Positions 1 to 11,920 of a stretch of DNA of 64,000 nucleotides are shown piece by piece. Numbering within the stretch: position 1 is the stretch's first letter; every line of letters begins with the position of its first letter. Below the pieces are notes generated by a model, which ran no database searches, had not been told where the DNA came from, and worked only from the letters and a program-made list of their open reading frames with translations. A program made the position numbers and the translations under genes. The stretch spans positions 4,794,501-4,858,500 of the forward strand of contig CM028884.1 in NCBI GenBank assembly GCA_016801885.1. The letters run 5' to 3'. This stretch comes from Toxotes chatareus. Lineage: Eukaryota; Chordata; Actinopteri; Toxotidae.

Positions 1-1503
1 AAAAAAAAAGATTGTAATATATCTTTTAGCATTTGGTTAAAGCTGCATTTTGTTGCCACTTGGGGGCAGCAGAGACAAGTCATGAGCACAACATGGAAAC
101 ATAGTATCATAACCTTTTAAGTTGCTGAAGTTGTTAGTGAACAATTTCAGATTTACACATTCAGCTGTTAAGAAAAAACATTATCATAGATTTGGAGTTC
201 TGGTCACCTGGTCAATGTAAGTTCAAGTCCCTTTTGGCTCTGTTTTTGGTCTCTATCAACTCCTGAGGGAACTATCTGGCTCTTAAACTGCAGAATACTC
301 TGCCTGTCTGCTGTAGTGCTGTGCAGGCAGTGCACAGTGAGTTTTAAAGGGCTTTTTAGCTTTAAATAGCTGCCTGCTGCTTGATATACCTCATTTGATG
401 CAGTAATATTGAAAAAAAAAAAAAAAAAAAACTTCAGACACTTTACATTTAGTGTAATCATATTTTTGTTATTCTACAGTTTTGTAGACTTTGCTGTGGT
501 TGCGATCAGATTGAGATGCCTTCTTATGGCTTTAAATAGAGACATTTAGTCTGTCTTTGGTGCTTTTTCCATGGTAGACTGTTAAGATATCATACACAAA
601 CTCTGAGTTCCTAGTGACACTTAAATCTTTTGGCATAATATAGCAGCCGTCCTCATGAATCCTGTGGTCTGTCAGAGCTATGAGGGCATTCTGAATTTAA
701 ACTCCTAACACAGTTTCCTCTGGTTAATAAATATTTTGTCCTGACAAGAGGAATAATTGTGGACATTTTAGGTGTAACTGCTATCATACAAAGTTATAAT
801 CACTGTACAGGAGCATTACTGTAATCAAGGAAACATGTTCATATTTTATGACTTACTGAATGTGACTATCCTTATTACTTAAGTAAAGGCATGAAGCCAC
901 AAATTCAAGTAATTGTTAATGTTGTTGGTTTCTCACTATGAATGTATCTGTCCTTATGCTCAAACTGTTGTGTGTCAGTGATTCCTTAGGTCAAAATATT
1001 TTAGGTGTGATGTATATTTGTAGTTTGTGCAAAAGCTAGTCACTTGTTAATTTACATTTATTGCATGCAACAAAGACTTTAAAGGCTATCACCAATTATC
1101 AGTTGTGACCTTATGAAATTGTTTGTGTATAGGACAATTTCGTTGATAGCTGAAGAAATGAGAAGACAGAGGTTAGTTGGTTAGTTTCTCATTTCTACAG
1201 CTAAGTTGTCGGTTAAGTTGGTGTATACCTCCCAATAAATGAAACCAGAAATAAAAATAAAAAGTTTATGGCTCTTTGGAGACATAAATGATGTTATTTA
1301 TTAATAATCATTCAATTCAGAATATATAAAGCTGACATTTCTTACACTGAATAAACAATTTAACTATTAATGAAGTACAGTTTATTACTGTGTATGCGCA
1401 GGGCTTTAAGTTTGAGTGTGACATTTTAGTACCGGTCTTCCAAACATGGCCCCCTTCTTTGAATGTGCAGCCTCATCTGCAGCTATAAGACCCTTCTAGC
1501 GTC

Positions 1504-1534
<31 letters not shown>

Positions 1535-2661
1535 CTCTTATCAGCAAGGAAATTCATAAGACCCTTCCTCTGTCTATGGCCTGACGACAAATGGCAGAGC
1601 TCATCTCTCATCCTCGTTAACCAAGTGGCTAGTCTTCTTAATGAGCACTATTAAAGGTAAAGTGTCATTACCACAGCACTCTGTCTATTCATTACAACCA
1701 TCAGTGTCTATTGATGTCTGTCTTCATCTAATCATAGAACTCTTCTGTGAGCACTTGTCTTCATCTATAACCTCCCTCTCACATTACACCAGATTAATGT
1801 CAAATTTCTTCCTTTTTGCCACGTTCAGTTTGGCTGCTGTATCCCCACGCTTATAAAGCATCATAACTGTCAGCGGACGACAGCCTGATGTCCATGAATA
1901 GAGCTGGTTCACATAAAGTTCGGATGTAACTTGTTCTTGAGTCTGAGTTTCCATGAAGAACTGCCTTAAAAACTCAATGCAGTTTAATGAAACAAACTCA
2001 ACAGTAATCAATGTAAATGACTTTTAAAAAGGTCTGCTTTTAATTCCAGCCAGTTTCTGTGTGCTTTTATTCTTTTAAATTCTATTTTGTTTGAAGGCTT
2101 TTATTTTGAAGGTACTTCCTGTTTTAACCTTTTTTTTTTTTTTTTTACCGATCTAAGGACACTTAACAGGTATATCCGACCTTTCGGTAATATATAAACA
2201 CCTGGCTGGAATAGGAACAAGGTAATTTTATTTTTGTATCGTCGTGTTCATTTGTTTGCAATTTGTGATTATCACTGTAAGAGAAAGTTTACGTTTATTA
2301 CTGTTGTAAAGTTACGTCGTGAGTTAGCTTCCTTTCCTTTTTCGCTAGCTTTAGCATTTTCGGCGCGTCTTGGCTAAGTAGTTTAGATTAGCGGTAACCT
2401 TGTTAATGTTGAATTATATTATTTACGCAGTGGTTGTTTGTGTTTGTAAGAGCTTATTCCTTGTTATTTGTCTGTTTCTTAGCTCTGTTCTGTGTAGGGA
2501 AGGAATTGAAAGGAAATAAATCGTTAGGCTTATAGCATTGTCATTTTTGGCCAAATTGTGATACCTGCCTAACTTTACTATCCTAGCACTGCTGCATTAC
2601 CCTGCCTTATTACCTATGTCCTCAGCCTATCAGAACGCTTTTTAGAGTCTAAAATCGCTGT

Positions 2662-2748
2662 CTGCCTAAGTCATCATTTTGACTTAAGCATTTTTGCCGC
2701 TACATACAAAGATGCAGGCAATGAAACGTTCAAAGATGACTTAGGCAG
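2662..2748. repeat. 14-bp inverted repeat, 59-bp spacer
   Basis: Arm ctgcctaagtcatc (2662-2675) and its exact reverse complement gatgacttaggcag (2735-2748) flank 59 bases. It may be a remnant of a small foldback element. No clear target-site duplication was seen. Confidence 0.75.
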
Positions 2749-5700
2749 TTATGCTATTAGGCTAACGAAATTTTATTTGTGTTCTTAAAAAGGGCTAAGA
2801 ACTGAACATGAATAAAAAACCTCTGAAACATCAGTAAGCTTCACCATTGTCTGGCCAGGGTTCGCTACAATCAAATCAATGTGTACAAATGGGTTTGTCA
2901 ATTTCAACTTACAGTTGCTGTCAGAATACCTACTTCAGATCTTTAAATCTTGAGTTGGTGGCTTGTAATTCTGAGTAGAATGAATACACAGTATTGCCAA
3001 ACATTCACCGTCATAGATGTCTGGGGAATTGTGAGCACCAAATCATAGTTTGAGGTAACTATATCAGAAGACTGGACAGTTGTTCAATGAAGACTGGAAA
3101 CACTGTCAAAGTAGAGTCTCAACTGTGAGTAAAACCTTGTCTTATACTGTATTTAACTTTATTGGTGTCCTGACAGTCCTCTGTGGATTTTGACTCTAGT
3201 TTCATACAGTGATTGAAAAGTGTGTCATTTTGCATCATCTGACCCAACTGGCCTTAACAAGTGCACAGCAACTTTCAAATAGAGGCTGTTGTAACAAGTA
3301 TGACACATCCTATCCATTAGACTTTTTGCTAGAGGCTCCAAGGATGGGAGTGTCAGAGATGCTGTTGGACTGGTATACTCTGATCCAGTTTGAAATATCT
3401 CAACAACTATTTGATGGATTTCCAAGTAATTTTGTACAGATGTTCATGTCCCCGGAGGATGGATCTTGCTGACTTTGGTAATCCCCTGACTTTTCCTTTA
3501 CCTCCACCATCAGGTCAAAATTTGACATTGTCCAATACTTTTAAAGCCAATGATATTCCCAGCAGTCGTATTTTTACTTTGTGTTTAGTGCTAGTGTTAT
3601 CAAATTATCAGCATGCTAAATTAAGACTGTGAAAATGGCAAACATTTTACTTGCAAAAAAAAAAAAAACCTGAATTCCACTGTGGCTTCAAAACATCCAG
3701 GACCACCACTGTGATGTGTTATACTCCATCCCTCATGGTCTTTGTCACACACAATATCCTTTTTGTAAAAATGATCTTGAAAAGTGAGCTCTCCTGTTGT
3801 TTCCCTGTGATATTTTCAGACGTAGTATTTTGTCTCTGTTGATATGCTGTGATAAGGAGATTGGGCAGGATGTAGACAGCTTCTCCAGCATGGACAAAAC
3901 ACCAAAGCTTAAATGCAGTTCTCAACCAGCAACAGCACTTCAGAAGTGTGGCGCTGTCAGGAGTGATGACTATGCTATGTCAGAGTGACCATCCTGAACA
4001 GTAACAGCTTTCTAACAGTGCTGTTTTTATTGACTTTCATTGACCTTTTATTTGCATAACGTACTGTTATGGTGCAGGCAACGTGATTTACAACACTGGG
4101 TGGCACAGGTTCCTCCCACAGCTACATCGAGAACCACCCAAGAAAAAATAAATTCACCGCCTGTGTTTACTACAGCAATTGAATAAGAAACTCAGTGACC
4201 TTATTAGCAAAATTTTTCTGTATTGTAATTTACAGTTCTGAATAATTTACAATGTTATGAAATCATGGGGTTATTTGTTATAAAAACATGTTATGGGAAT
4301 TATAGGTGTTTGATAGAAATAAAAATATTTTCAACTGTGCTCAAAGGAAAAGTTCTAATTCAATCCTGACCCTCCAACGCTACAGGCAAATTTGAGAAAA
4401 TCTTTAGTTTCCAGCAGCTGTTTTCTGTTCTCAACTAAAGAAACAAATATAATTTGAATATTGTTCACTAATTAGTTAAGTTAATTAATGCTCCAAATAG
4501 CCTAATTCAACATCTGCTTATCCACCTTGTTATCTTTAGTTCACTGGGTATGTTTTTCTTTTTTTTTTAGTATTTCAACATATATATAAATATGTGACTA
4601 TAAGTCTGATGCTCTGCATTCTTGTTGCTGCAGCTCTTCAACCTTGGATACTCATTTCTCCCTCCATTCCCTCAGTGTCTTATTACATGCATCCCCTAAT
4701 GAAGCAGAAATGGAATTATTGTTTGTTATATCAGCAGGGGTCTGAGGACTGTCCTGCATAATTGGGAAGTAAGTGGAATAGATATGTGAATGTGAATAAA
4801 TAAGCCAAATGTAATTAATGAGGACCAATGATTCGACCGGTGATAATTAAATCTGCCGTGTTTTTCAATTTGCATGATTAAGATGTTAGTTAACGTTATG
4901 TTGTACCCACACGTTACAGGTTGTTCATTCTCAAAATGTCAACATATCAGAATTCTCAACACTGCACTTAATTATCTTCAGGAGTTTTAAAACTATCAGC
5001 TAAATCAATTAACTTTAATCTGCAACCAATTAAAGTGTGACTTTTAGGAATGCTAATGTGCCACGTGCTGTACTTACACCTCGGCCTGCTCAAACACAGA
5101 CGTGACCCAAAATTTCTCAGCAACTTCCAGTGTGGGGGATTGGTTGTGCACTTTGGAAGTGTTTAAGCAGGAGGGATATTGTTTCATATTTTTCTCATAC
5201 TCCACTTGAATTTAAGTTTGATTTTATTCTGCGTTTTATGATTCAATAGAGGTCAGAAGTGATTTGCATATTTTGACATTTTAAACAATTTGCCGCAGCT
5301 CAAAAAAAAAAAAAAAAAAAAGGGATTTTAAAAACCTGCCTGAAATCAGCTACAGCAGTTTTGAAGGAGCCGAATGGAAGGAACCAGCCTGGGTACTCAA
5401 TTGTGCTGTTAATATTACACTGTCAAATGGAGAGGACAGCACTTGACAATGAAGAACAATGAGTATTTCCAAGCCTTTCATGTCCACCATCCACAGGCAT
5501 ATTGAGTAGAGCTCTTTTTCTGATATGCTATTTTAATGTTGTATTGACCAAGACAGGGGGACAAGGGAAGACAAGGAAGAATAAGAAGAGGAGGAAGAGA
5601 ATTTGGTCATTTTAGACACATAAGTCTTACCCCCACCTTCATCTCCCACTCCACCCTAACAACTAAACTGCACTGTAACTCACTGGCATTATCATTGTAA

Positions 5701-6186
5701 CCTTTCCTTTACCCTAATGATTGTGGCAGTGGCCCAAACATTAGTGAGACACGTTTGTGACTGGAGGGAAACTACAGTAGTTTCAATCTCTTGATCACCT
5801 GGGAAATCCTAGGAGTGCTGGTCCCCACGGCCCCACTTCCTTCAGAGCTGCAGTGTAAGATTTTCTTAGCAATGAAATGGCACCAGATGGGTCAGATATA
5901 TTACACACTTTCAGTCTAGCTGTGCACACAATCTTGCATGTTCATGCCTCAGAGACTGATTTGCCGTCTCTACGGCTTAAGGACTGATTAAGTTCAGGCA
6001 GTTAAAAATACCTGTATGAGGACAGATTGTGGTCATGATTAAAAGAAACCAGTGTGGAGTTTTGGCAGGTGAGGCGATGCAGACCACAGTCTCTGACATG
6101 GTCACTCACGCAGATTTTGCTGCACTAAAACAACGTCATGCTACTTACATCTTTACTTTTAAGGGGATGATTAAGTAAAACTGTGT

Positions 6187-6387
6187 TAGAGCTGCACTGA
6201 ATAGCTGATTAATAAATTAATTAATAATTAATAGACTGACAGATGATTAACTGGCAACAAATCTGATAATCAGTTAATTGTTTTCAGGCATTTCTTTCTA
6301 AAAACAATGATTTTCTTCTTTTTTGCTAAATAAATTAAGAAAACGAAAATTAATGGATGATGAAAATAATTGTTAGTTGCGGCCCTA
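6187..6387. mobile_element. non-autonomous DNA transposon (MITE), family A, copy 1
   Basis: Starts tagagctgca and ends (reverse complement) tagggccgca, giving imperfect terminal inverted repeats of the form TAGRGCYGCA. The inside is rich in gattaat and aattaat, with aaaataattgttagttgc before the right end. This matches a well-known teleost repeat whose ends read tagggctgcaactaa and whose body contains gattaatcgattaat-like units. It is about 200 bp and encodes nothing. Confidence 0.7.
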
Positions 6388-6902
6388 ATTTCAAGTGTTT
6401 GAATGCATGTTTTCATAAACTGGAGCTATATGGGACCATGAACACACTAATACACAGCAGAGGCAAATGTGCTTCTAAATAATTAGAAGGATTAGATTGA
6501 ATTCAATCTAAATTTGACAGGAAGCCAGTATAACAAAGCCAGTACTATGTAATATGGCTAATAAGATGCTGTCATATGACACAGGGGTAATGAGACACTC
6601 TATAGTTTTAGTAATTTTAAACTAATTGTAGATGTGGTATCAATTTTTATTTTTTAGCTCAAACACAAGTATTGTGTTTAAGCTATTTAAAAACAATCTA
6701 AAAGCAACGAAGGATAAGCAATGCAAACTAAAGAAGGAACATCAAGCTAAATTCATAGTTTACAGTTGCTGGTTATCATGACCTCAGGCTAGATGCTGTT
6801 TCAAGGTAGACTGCTCATCTACCTCATCAACATGAGTGATGCGTGTTGAGTTGGAAACTTGGCCAAATTAGGTTGCGGGGGTGGTGGTGGTGGTAGTGGT
6901 AT

Positions 6903-6948
6903 GTGTTTGTGTGTGTGTGTGTGTGTGTGTTGGGGGGGCGGGGGCGGG
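6903..6948. repeat. TG repeat followed by a G-rich tract
   Basis: A TG run to about 6931 is followed directly by ggggggg, c, ggggg, c, ggg. The G runs could form a quadruplex. Confidence 0.9.
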
Positions 6949-8291
6949 TTATTTATGTGTCTTTGAGGATGTTTACACTTGCTTTAACAGGCTGATATAC
7001 TTGCTACTGAGAATATCCCGGTGAGAATTATCTTTACGTGTGGGGCAGGCTTTTAAATGATTGGTCAGCAAACAACATGCAAGAAAATCTAAATCAAGCA
7101 GCAAAATCTCCATATAGTAACAGAGCCTGTGGTGGTGACTTGTTGTGTGGAGTTTCAGCTGTGGAAATCTGTGGCGCACACTGCAACAGCTCTGTGATTA
7201 ATACCACTGACAAAGCAGTAACTAATGATCGATTGAGGATGCTTGGGTTCTAAAGACCATTTCCCCTTCACTTACTTTGCCTTTTTCAAAGCCATCTGAT
7301 ATTTTGATCACTGGCAGGGGCCATGTCAGTGGAATTAATCACTAATTTAAAGCTGGAACCTTCTTATTTGCACAAATCTCCACTCACAGAAGGACACTTT
7401 GAATTATTAGATGGTTTCACATTCACCTGATGTCAGTGGAACTTTTATCCTGCCTTTTAAAGAGAGTGCCATGAGTAACATTGATTCTGCCACATTTATA
7501 TATATGATATAGTATATATTCTTGTATTAAGCATGATTTTTGGCTTTGTGCTTTGAAGTTTGACACTTTTACTGTGTTGTGTTAGGCAGTGTGTGTGTGT
7601 GTGATGGAGCGAGAGCAAGATTAGACTGCCTCTAAAAGATAATTACACCATGCCAGCAGCTTCAGTTACTGTCATGTGCTCTTTGGGTGTTTATTTACTT
7701 TAATGTAAAGTGATTTGAAATGAACACTCCCCCCTGAGCAGTCCTTTTTATACATTCAGTTCTATCCACACATACCCGAGATGCTCACAATGTCTGTCAG
7801 TGAAATCTTCATTCATATCGAGCAAGAGAAACACAGCTCAACGTTTACAGGCTAATGTGCAGCAGAAGCTTTTACAAAAGATGATTGGAGAATTCCCATC
7901 TGAAACGCAGCTGCAACATCAAAGCAGGAGCGGGAGGAAAATTAAATGGTACAGAAATAAATAATTGTAGACTTGATGTCTTGCTTAATTGGGACCTCTG
8001 GCGCTTGGGTCAAAAGGCCTCCACCAGGCAAAGCCTAAGAGGAACGGTCCTGTTGTGTTATAAGGTGGTAAGGTACAATAACATGTTGTGCTCTCAGTCT
8101 TCAGCTGTGAGTTCTCATCACTGAATTTGCATGCTGTGTACACTCGGTCGAGGTGGTGGGACTGTGAATGTTGAGGCAGCGTTTAATGCTCAGAGGAGTT
8201 TCATGCAGAGATTCTCACAGCTGAGGAAAAGTCATGTGAGTCAGCCAGTGCACTGACCATCCACTCCTGATGCGCTAATAACGGCTGCTCT

Positions 8292-8401
8292 CCCCCCCCC
8301 CCCCCCAAAGGCCTGCCTGTCTGCTGCCAAGTAGCCACACAAACACTAGAGGGCTCTCTCCGTGGACAGCAGCGCGGGCCCCCCGCCCCCCCCCCCCCCC
8401 C
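8292..8401. repeat. two C homopolymer tracts
   Basis: A 15-base C run at 8292-8306 and a C tract with one G interruption at about 8379-8401 lie within 110 bases, just upstream of the CpG-rich block. Confidence 0.9.
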
Positions 8402-8949
8402 TTCCATCCGCTGTCACTCATACACTCCTCTGCGCTCACACACAAACACTCACATTCAGCTATGCAATGATGAGCATGACCTTTTCACTAACTGTCTTAA
8501 TAAGACCTGTGTAACACTTTCCCTGCTCCTTGTCTTTTAATAGTCTGGCCTTTAGTTATTTTATGCACAGGATTTCCTCCCGTGTACATTCGTGTGTCAA
8601 GAATTCAAATCCGCTAAACCACAGAACAGTCAGTGCTGGGGACACGAAGTAAGGCTGAACGGATAGAAGACTTAATTACTTTCCATTGTGCCAGCAGGGT
8701 CACAGTGTGTGTGTCCATCTGTTCAATGCTTAACCCTATCAAATGACAGCGTACATGAGCAGCCTCGGTTTCGTTTCACTGATCGCCTGGCCTATTTCAT
8801 TTCACTAATAACCGAGAGAAGTGAGGGCCAACTCATGCGTCGTTACCTCAACAAAGAGAAGTGTTCAAATATGGAGGAAGAAAAAAAAAAATACTCAGAT
8901 GAGAGGACTGTACCCGCACACACCTATGTAATATCTTCAGTTATAGCAA

Positions 8950-9970
8950 TGTGAGACGATAACCTCTGCGCGTCCGTGCCTGTGCAGAGCGGCATGCATT
9001 CATTTGTGCGCCTGTTGACCCGGCTCCTCATCAACCCAATGAGCGCCGTGGAGGGGAGGCTCTCTTCGCCACCGTGCATCTCTCCTCCTTCTCCTCCTCA
9101 CTTTTCCAGTCGGCCAGCAAGCCTGTCGGAGCTCTTAACTACAACCCCAACACTGTCACTCCGCCTTGACAAACTGCAGGAAGGATTTCTAGCCTCTCGC
9201 CTCTTCGCATTTTGCTCATTTTCCCACCGCCTCGAATGAAACGCATTGGACTTCTTTTGCGTATTGTATAGGGGGGGAAAGACGGTGAAATGATGCAGCA
9301 GCGGAGAAGGATGCAAGTCTCATTAGTAAGTATAGCCCGCCACCACGATATATAAACCTAACAGGTACTCCTGATGTATATTGGTGGTTTGTGGAGAGGT
9401 TTAACAGGACTTCCACTCGCTCCATCGCGGGGCTAAGTACATTTTTTTTTCCCCGGGCGCATTTACAGGAGCGAGATGGCACGGAGAGACAGAGTACATA
9501 GAAAGGTCTGCAACTTAGGCTGCCTTCTTTATTCACATTTCACTTGCCTCTGTCGCGGTGTAAACCGCACACAGTCAGCCTACAGACGGTTTTACATGCG
9601 TTTCAGTTCCACATTTGACGGACTGATTGGAAACACTGTCTCCTCAAAGGGTAAAAACTTCAGAGAGAGAGAGAGCGAATTTGGGTAATCGGGGGATGTG
9701 CTGCAGACTATTGCAGAGGTGTAAAAAGCAAGTGGCAGCCTCAAACTTTATGGATTAATTCGGGGCTTTATTTTTGATCGGGTGACTATAAATTAAAAAA
9801 AAAAAAAGAGTTGCTCCCGTGTGTGGTTCTCCTACCTTGGACAGCTCCTGAGCTGCCGGCGTTCAGTTTTCTGCAGAGCCGTCTGGACCGGCTGCTTTCT
9901 GGCGCGGAGCTGTCCTACCCCCGTGGTGCTGAAACCGCTTGCTTAGTCACGCACCACCGTGACTTGGTAA
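8950..9970 (+). promoter_or_regulatory. CpG-rich block, probable cdh8 promoter and untranslated first exon
   Basis: CpG dinucleotides and GC content rise clearly here compared with the AT-rich flanks, for example around 8960-9140, 9230-9310 and 9840-9960. The block lies about 1.7-2.7 kb upstream of the first coding exon, on the correct side. Possible first-exon donors are gtaagtat at 9326 (the best match) and ggtaatg at 9966. A TATA-like tataaat is at 9787-9793, so transcription could also start near 9.82 kb and use the later donor. Type II cadherin genes commonly have an untranslated first exon, which supports the reading. The exact start site is undecided. Confidence 0.45.
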
Positions 9971-11172
9971 TGCACTAAAAAAAAGAAAAAATCTGAATTT
10001 AATGTCAGTCATTTATAGTTGAATTTTATACGGGCTATAATTTTGCATTTTAACAGGTTTATATTCTCCTCTTACTCATTTCCCTTATGTGTCCTCCCGA
10101 TTTTTTTATTAACCTGGTCCTTTTAGTCCCCAGGTCGGTGTCTATAGTTGGAGAATGTCACATTAACTCGGCTCTCTCCACAGTTTATGATGTTTCAGTT
10201 GCCTTCAGGTGGAATACGATACAGCTTATTGTCCTTGGAATTGCACTGCTGGAACCATGTATTACTACACACTGCATATGACCACAGTGACATACTGTGT
10301 GTAGTAAAAGTTATCAGAACTAACACTGACACTGTGCTGAAAGCAAGCCATTCTGTGCTCTGATAGCATGTCCACCTGCATCAGTTTTAGCTGAGGACAA
10401 GTCAAAGCCAACCCTTTGTGTCTGTGCTTTTTGCCTCTGGTTTTGCATTCTGGTGAACGATGCACATCAGTGTGTGGTACGCTGAAGCGACTGTGCAGGT
10501 GAAATGGATGTTAAAGCTAAAACTGTCTTTGATTTGAAAGGACCACATTTCCATCAGGTTGCATCCTTTTGATCTTATGTTACAGTACAGTTACAGTATT
10601 GAATAGGATTATTTTTGATTGAATACAGTGTTGGAAAAAAGTTTGTCCGTGCTTACCAGAAAACAGCAATTCCCGTGTAACATTACATATTTGATTCAAT
10701 GATGAAACATGCGTCTTAATGCCTTTGCAATTATCTGGATTACTATGGTATCAGTGAGCTGCAGCGCTGTTGACATTGTAGAGCTCACCTGCAACCAGCC
10801 TCTCCATTTAAACCTGACACTACTGCATGCTTGCATGCACGCGCGGATGTCTAAGGAATTTGACTGTAGCAGGAAAGGATATTTCACCCAAAATGTATTG
10901 TCTCAACATTAATCATAAGGAACATGTAATTGCTCACAATCTTTTCCAGGATAATCCCCAGAACAACAGATTAAAGCAAGGCAATCTGATGTTGTGGGCT
11001 GAATAGCCTCAGAGTACAGACATGCCCATTTGTTGTTCAACTGTAGCAGGATAATATGAAAACAATATTGGAATAAAGGGTCATGGCTGCTACAGATAGA
11101 TCATTTGTGATGATGAAGTAACATCTTGACTTGTTGTCCTAAAAGGAGGATTTCCTTCCTGTTTTATTTATT

Positions 11173-11212
<40 letters not shown>

Positions 11213-11406
11213 CCTTGTGTATCTTTTTGCTTACCTTAGAAACACATATTTTTCTTCCCTCTGTTATTCTGGCTGTCTCGTCTGATTTGTTCAAATCTTT
11301 ATTTGATTCTACTTTCTTATTCCTGCCTCCCTCTTTCTTCCCCGCCTCCTGACAACTCCTCACAAAACTAAAAGACAGCTAACAAACTGTGATTGCTCCC
11401 TTATAG
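9971..11406 (+). other. cdh8: probable cdh8 intron 1
   Basis: Sequence between the CpG-rich block and the putative acceptor at 11406. It is AT-leaning, holds no convincing coding exon, and includes a 35-base T run at 11175-11209 followed by a pyrimidine-rich stretch to about 11350. The 5' boundary depends on which donor the first exon uses. Confidence 0.4.
11175..11209. repeat. 35-base T run
   Basis: An uninterrupted T homopolymer upstream of the probable acceptor of cdh8 exon 2. Its length may be unreliable in assemblies. Confidence 0.95.
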
Positions 11407-11662
11407 GTCTCCCCCTCGGAATAATGCCAAATGGATGCTGTGCTGAGCGCCTCAGCCCCTCGCCAACTGCTATGGAGGCATACCATGCAAGTGACCTTTA
11501 TCACACCATGAATGCAAGCTCTGCCGTTCAAAGAGGACACAAGTAACCTTTTCTTTTTATCTAAGGAGCTGTTGATCTGAAGAGAGAAGGGGGGAACAAG
11601 ACACAGAGAGAGAAGAGTCTCGTAAAACAAACCAACAAACAAACAAAATACACAGCGACAGG
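11407..11662 (+). other. cdh8: probable 5' untranslated part of cdh8 exon 2, with upstream ORFs
   Basis: The sequence ttatag at 11401-11406 follows a pyrimidine-rich stretch and a 35-base T run, and is the nearest plausible splice acceptor before the start codon. If used, the exon would carry 256 bases of leader before the ATG at 11663. The leader contains several upstream ATGs. The longest frame, 11424-11546, gives a 40-residue peptide ending well before the main ATG. Another ATG at 11435 is in frame with the main start but stops after three codons. An alternative acceptor is the cag at about 11377-11379. Transcript ends cannot be proved from sequence alone. Confidence 0.5.
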
Positions 11663-11920
11663 ATGCCAAAGCGGTCTGAGGAGATGCTCATGGATCTGTG
11701 GATGTCCTTGCTGCTGGTGTGGATTACTTGTGTTCCCTGCGTGTCTATGACTCCAATCATAGGCCAGTCCAAAAGTACACAAACTGGTGGGTCTGCAGCA
11801 GTGGCGAGCGGTCTTGGCGAAGGACAAAGATTACTGAGCCGCGCCAAGAGAGGATGGGTTTGGAATCAAATGTTTGTGCTGGAGGAATTTTCTGGACCCG
11901 ATCCAATTCTAGTTGGCAGG
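11663..11920 (+). CDS. cdh8: cadherin-8, first coding exon (signal peptide, prodomain, start of EC1)
   Basis: Encodes precursor residues 1-86 of a type II classic cadherin, a calcium-dependent homophilic cell-adhesion protein of neurons that links to catenins inside the cell. Residues 1-11 (MPKRSEEMLMD) precede a hydrophobic signal core at about 12-28. A short prodomain follows and ends in RAKR (60-63), a furin-type site. The mature protein would start GWVWNQMFVLEE, with the two tryptophans (W2, W4) that define type II strand-swap adhesion and the calcium-binding glutamate E11. The MPxR..EML.DLW start and the MFVLEEFSGP segment fit CDH8 better than CDH11, which has FFVIEEYTGP there. The chosen ATG has A at -3. 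The exon ends in phase 0 after LVGR at a strong donor (cagg|gtgagt), the conserved cadherin junction. Prodomain length is close to the mammalian one. A duplicate cdh8 paralogue is possible. Confidence 0.93.

Larger units (their letters stand above)
1..8949. other. upstream region without a supported gene
   Basis: About 9 kb of AT-rich DNA. It contains long T or A runs (411-431, 1509-1533, 2131-2147, 5300-5320), a MITE (6187-6387), a TG repeat followed by a G-rich tract near 6.93 kb and C homopolymers at 8.3-8.4 kb. A patch at 2.15-2.40 kb looks promoter-like (ETS-like acttcctg, TATA-like aatatataaa, gctagc/ttagc motifs). Open frames between 3.2 and 4.0 kb are short, change frame and match no family I recognise. 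Nothing here is firm enough to call a gene. Confidence 0.6.
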
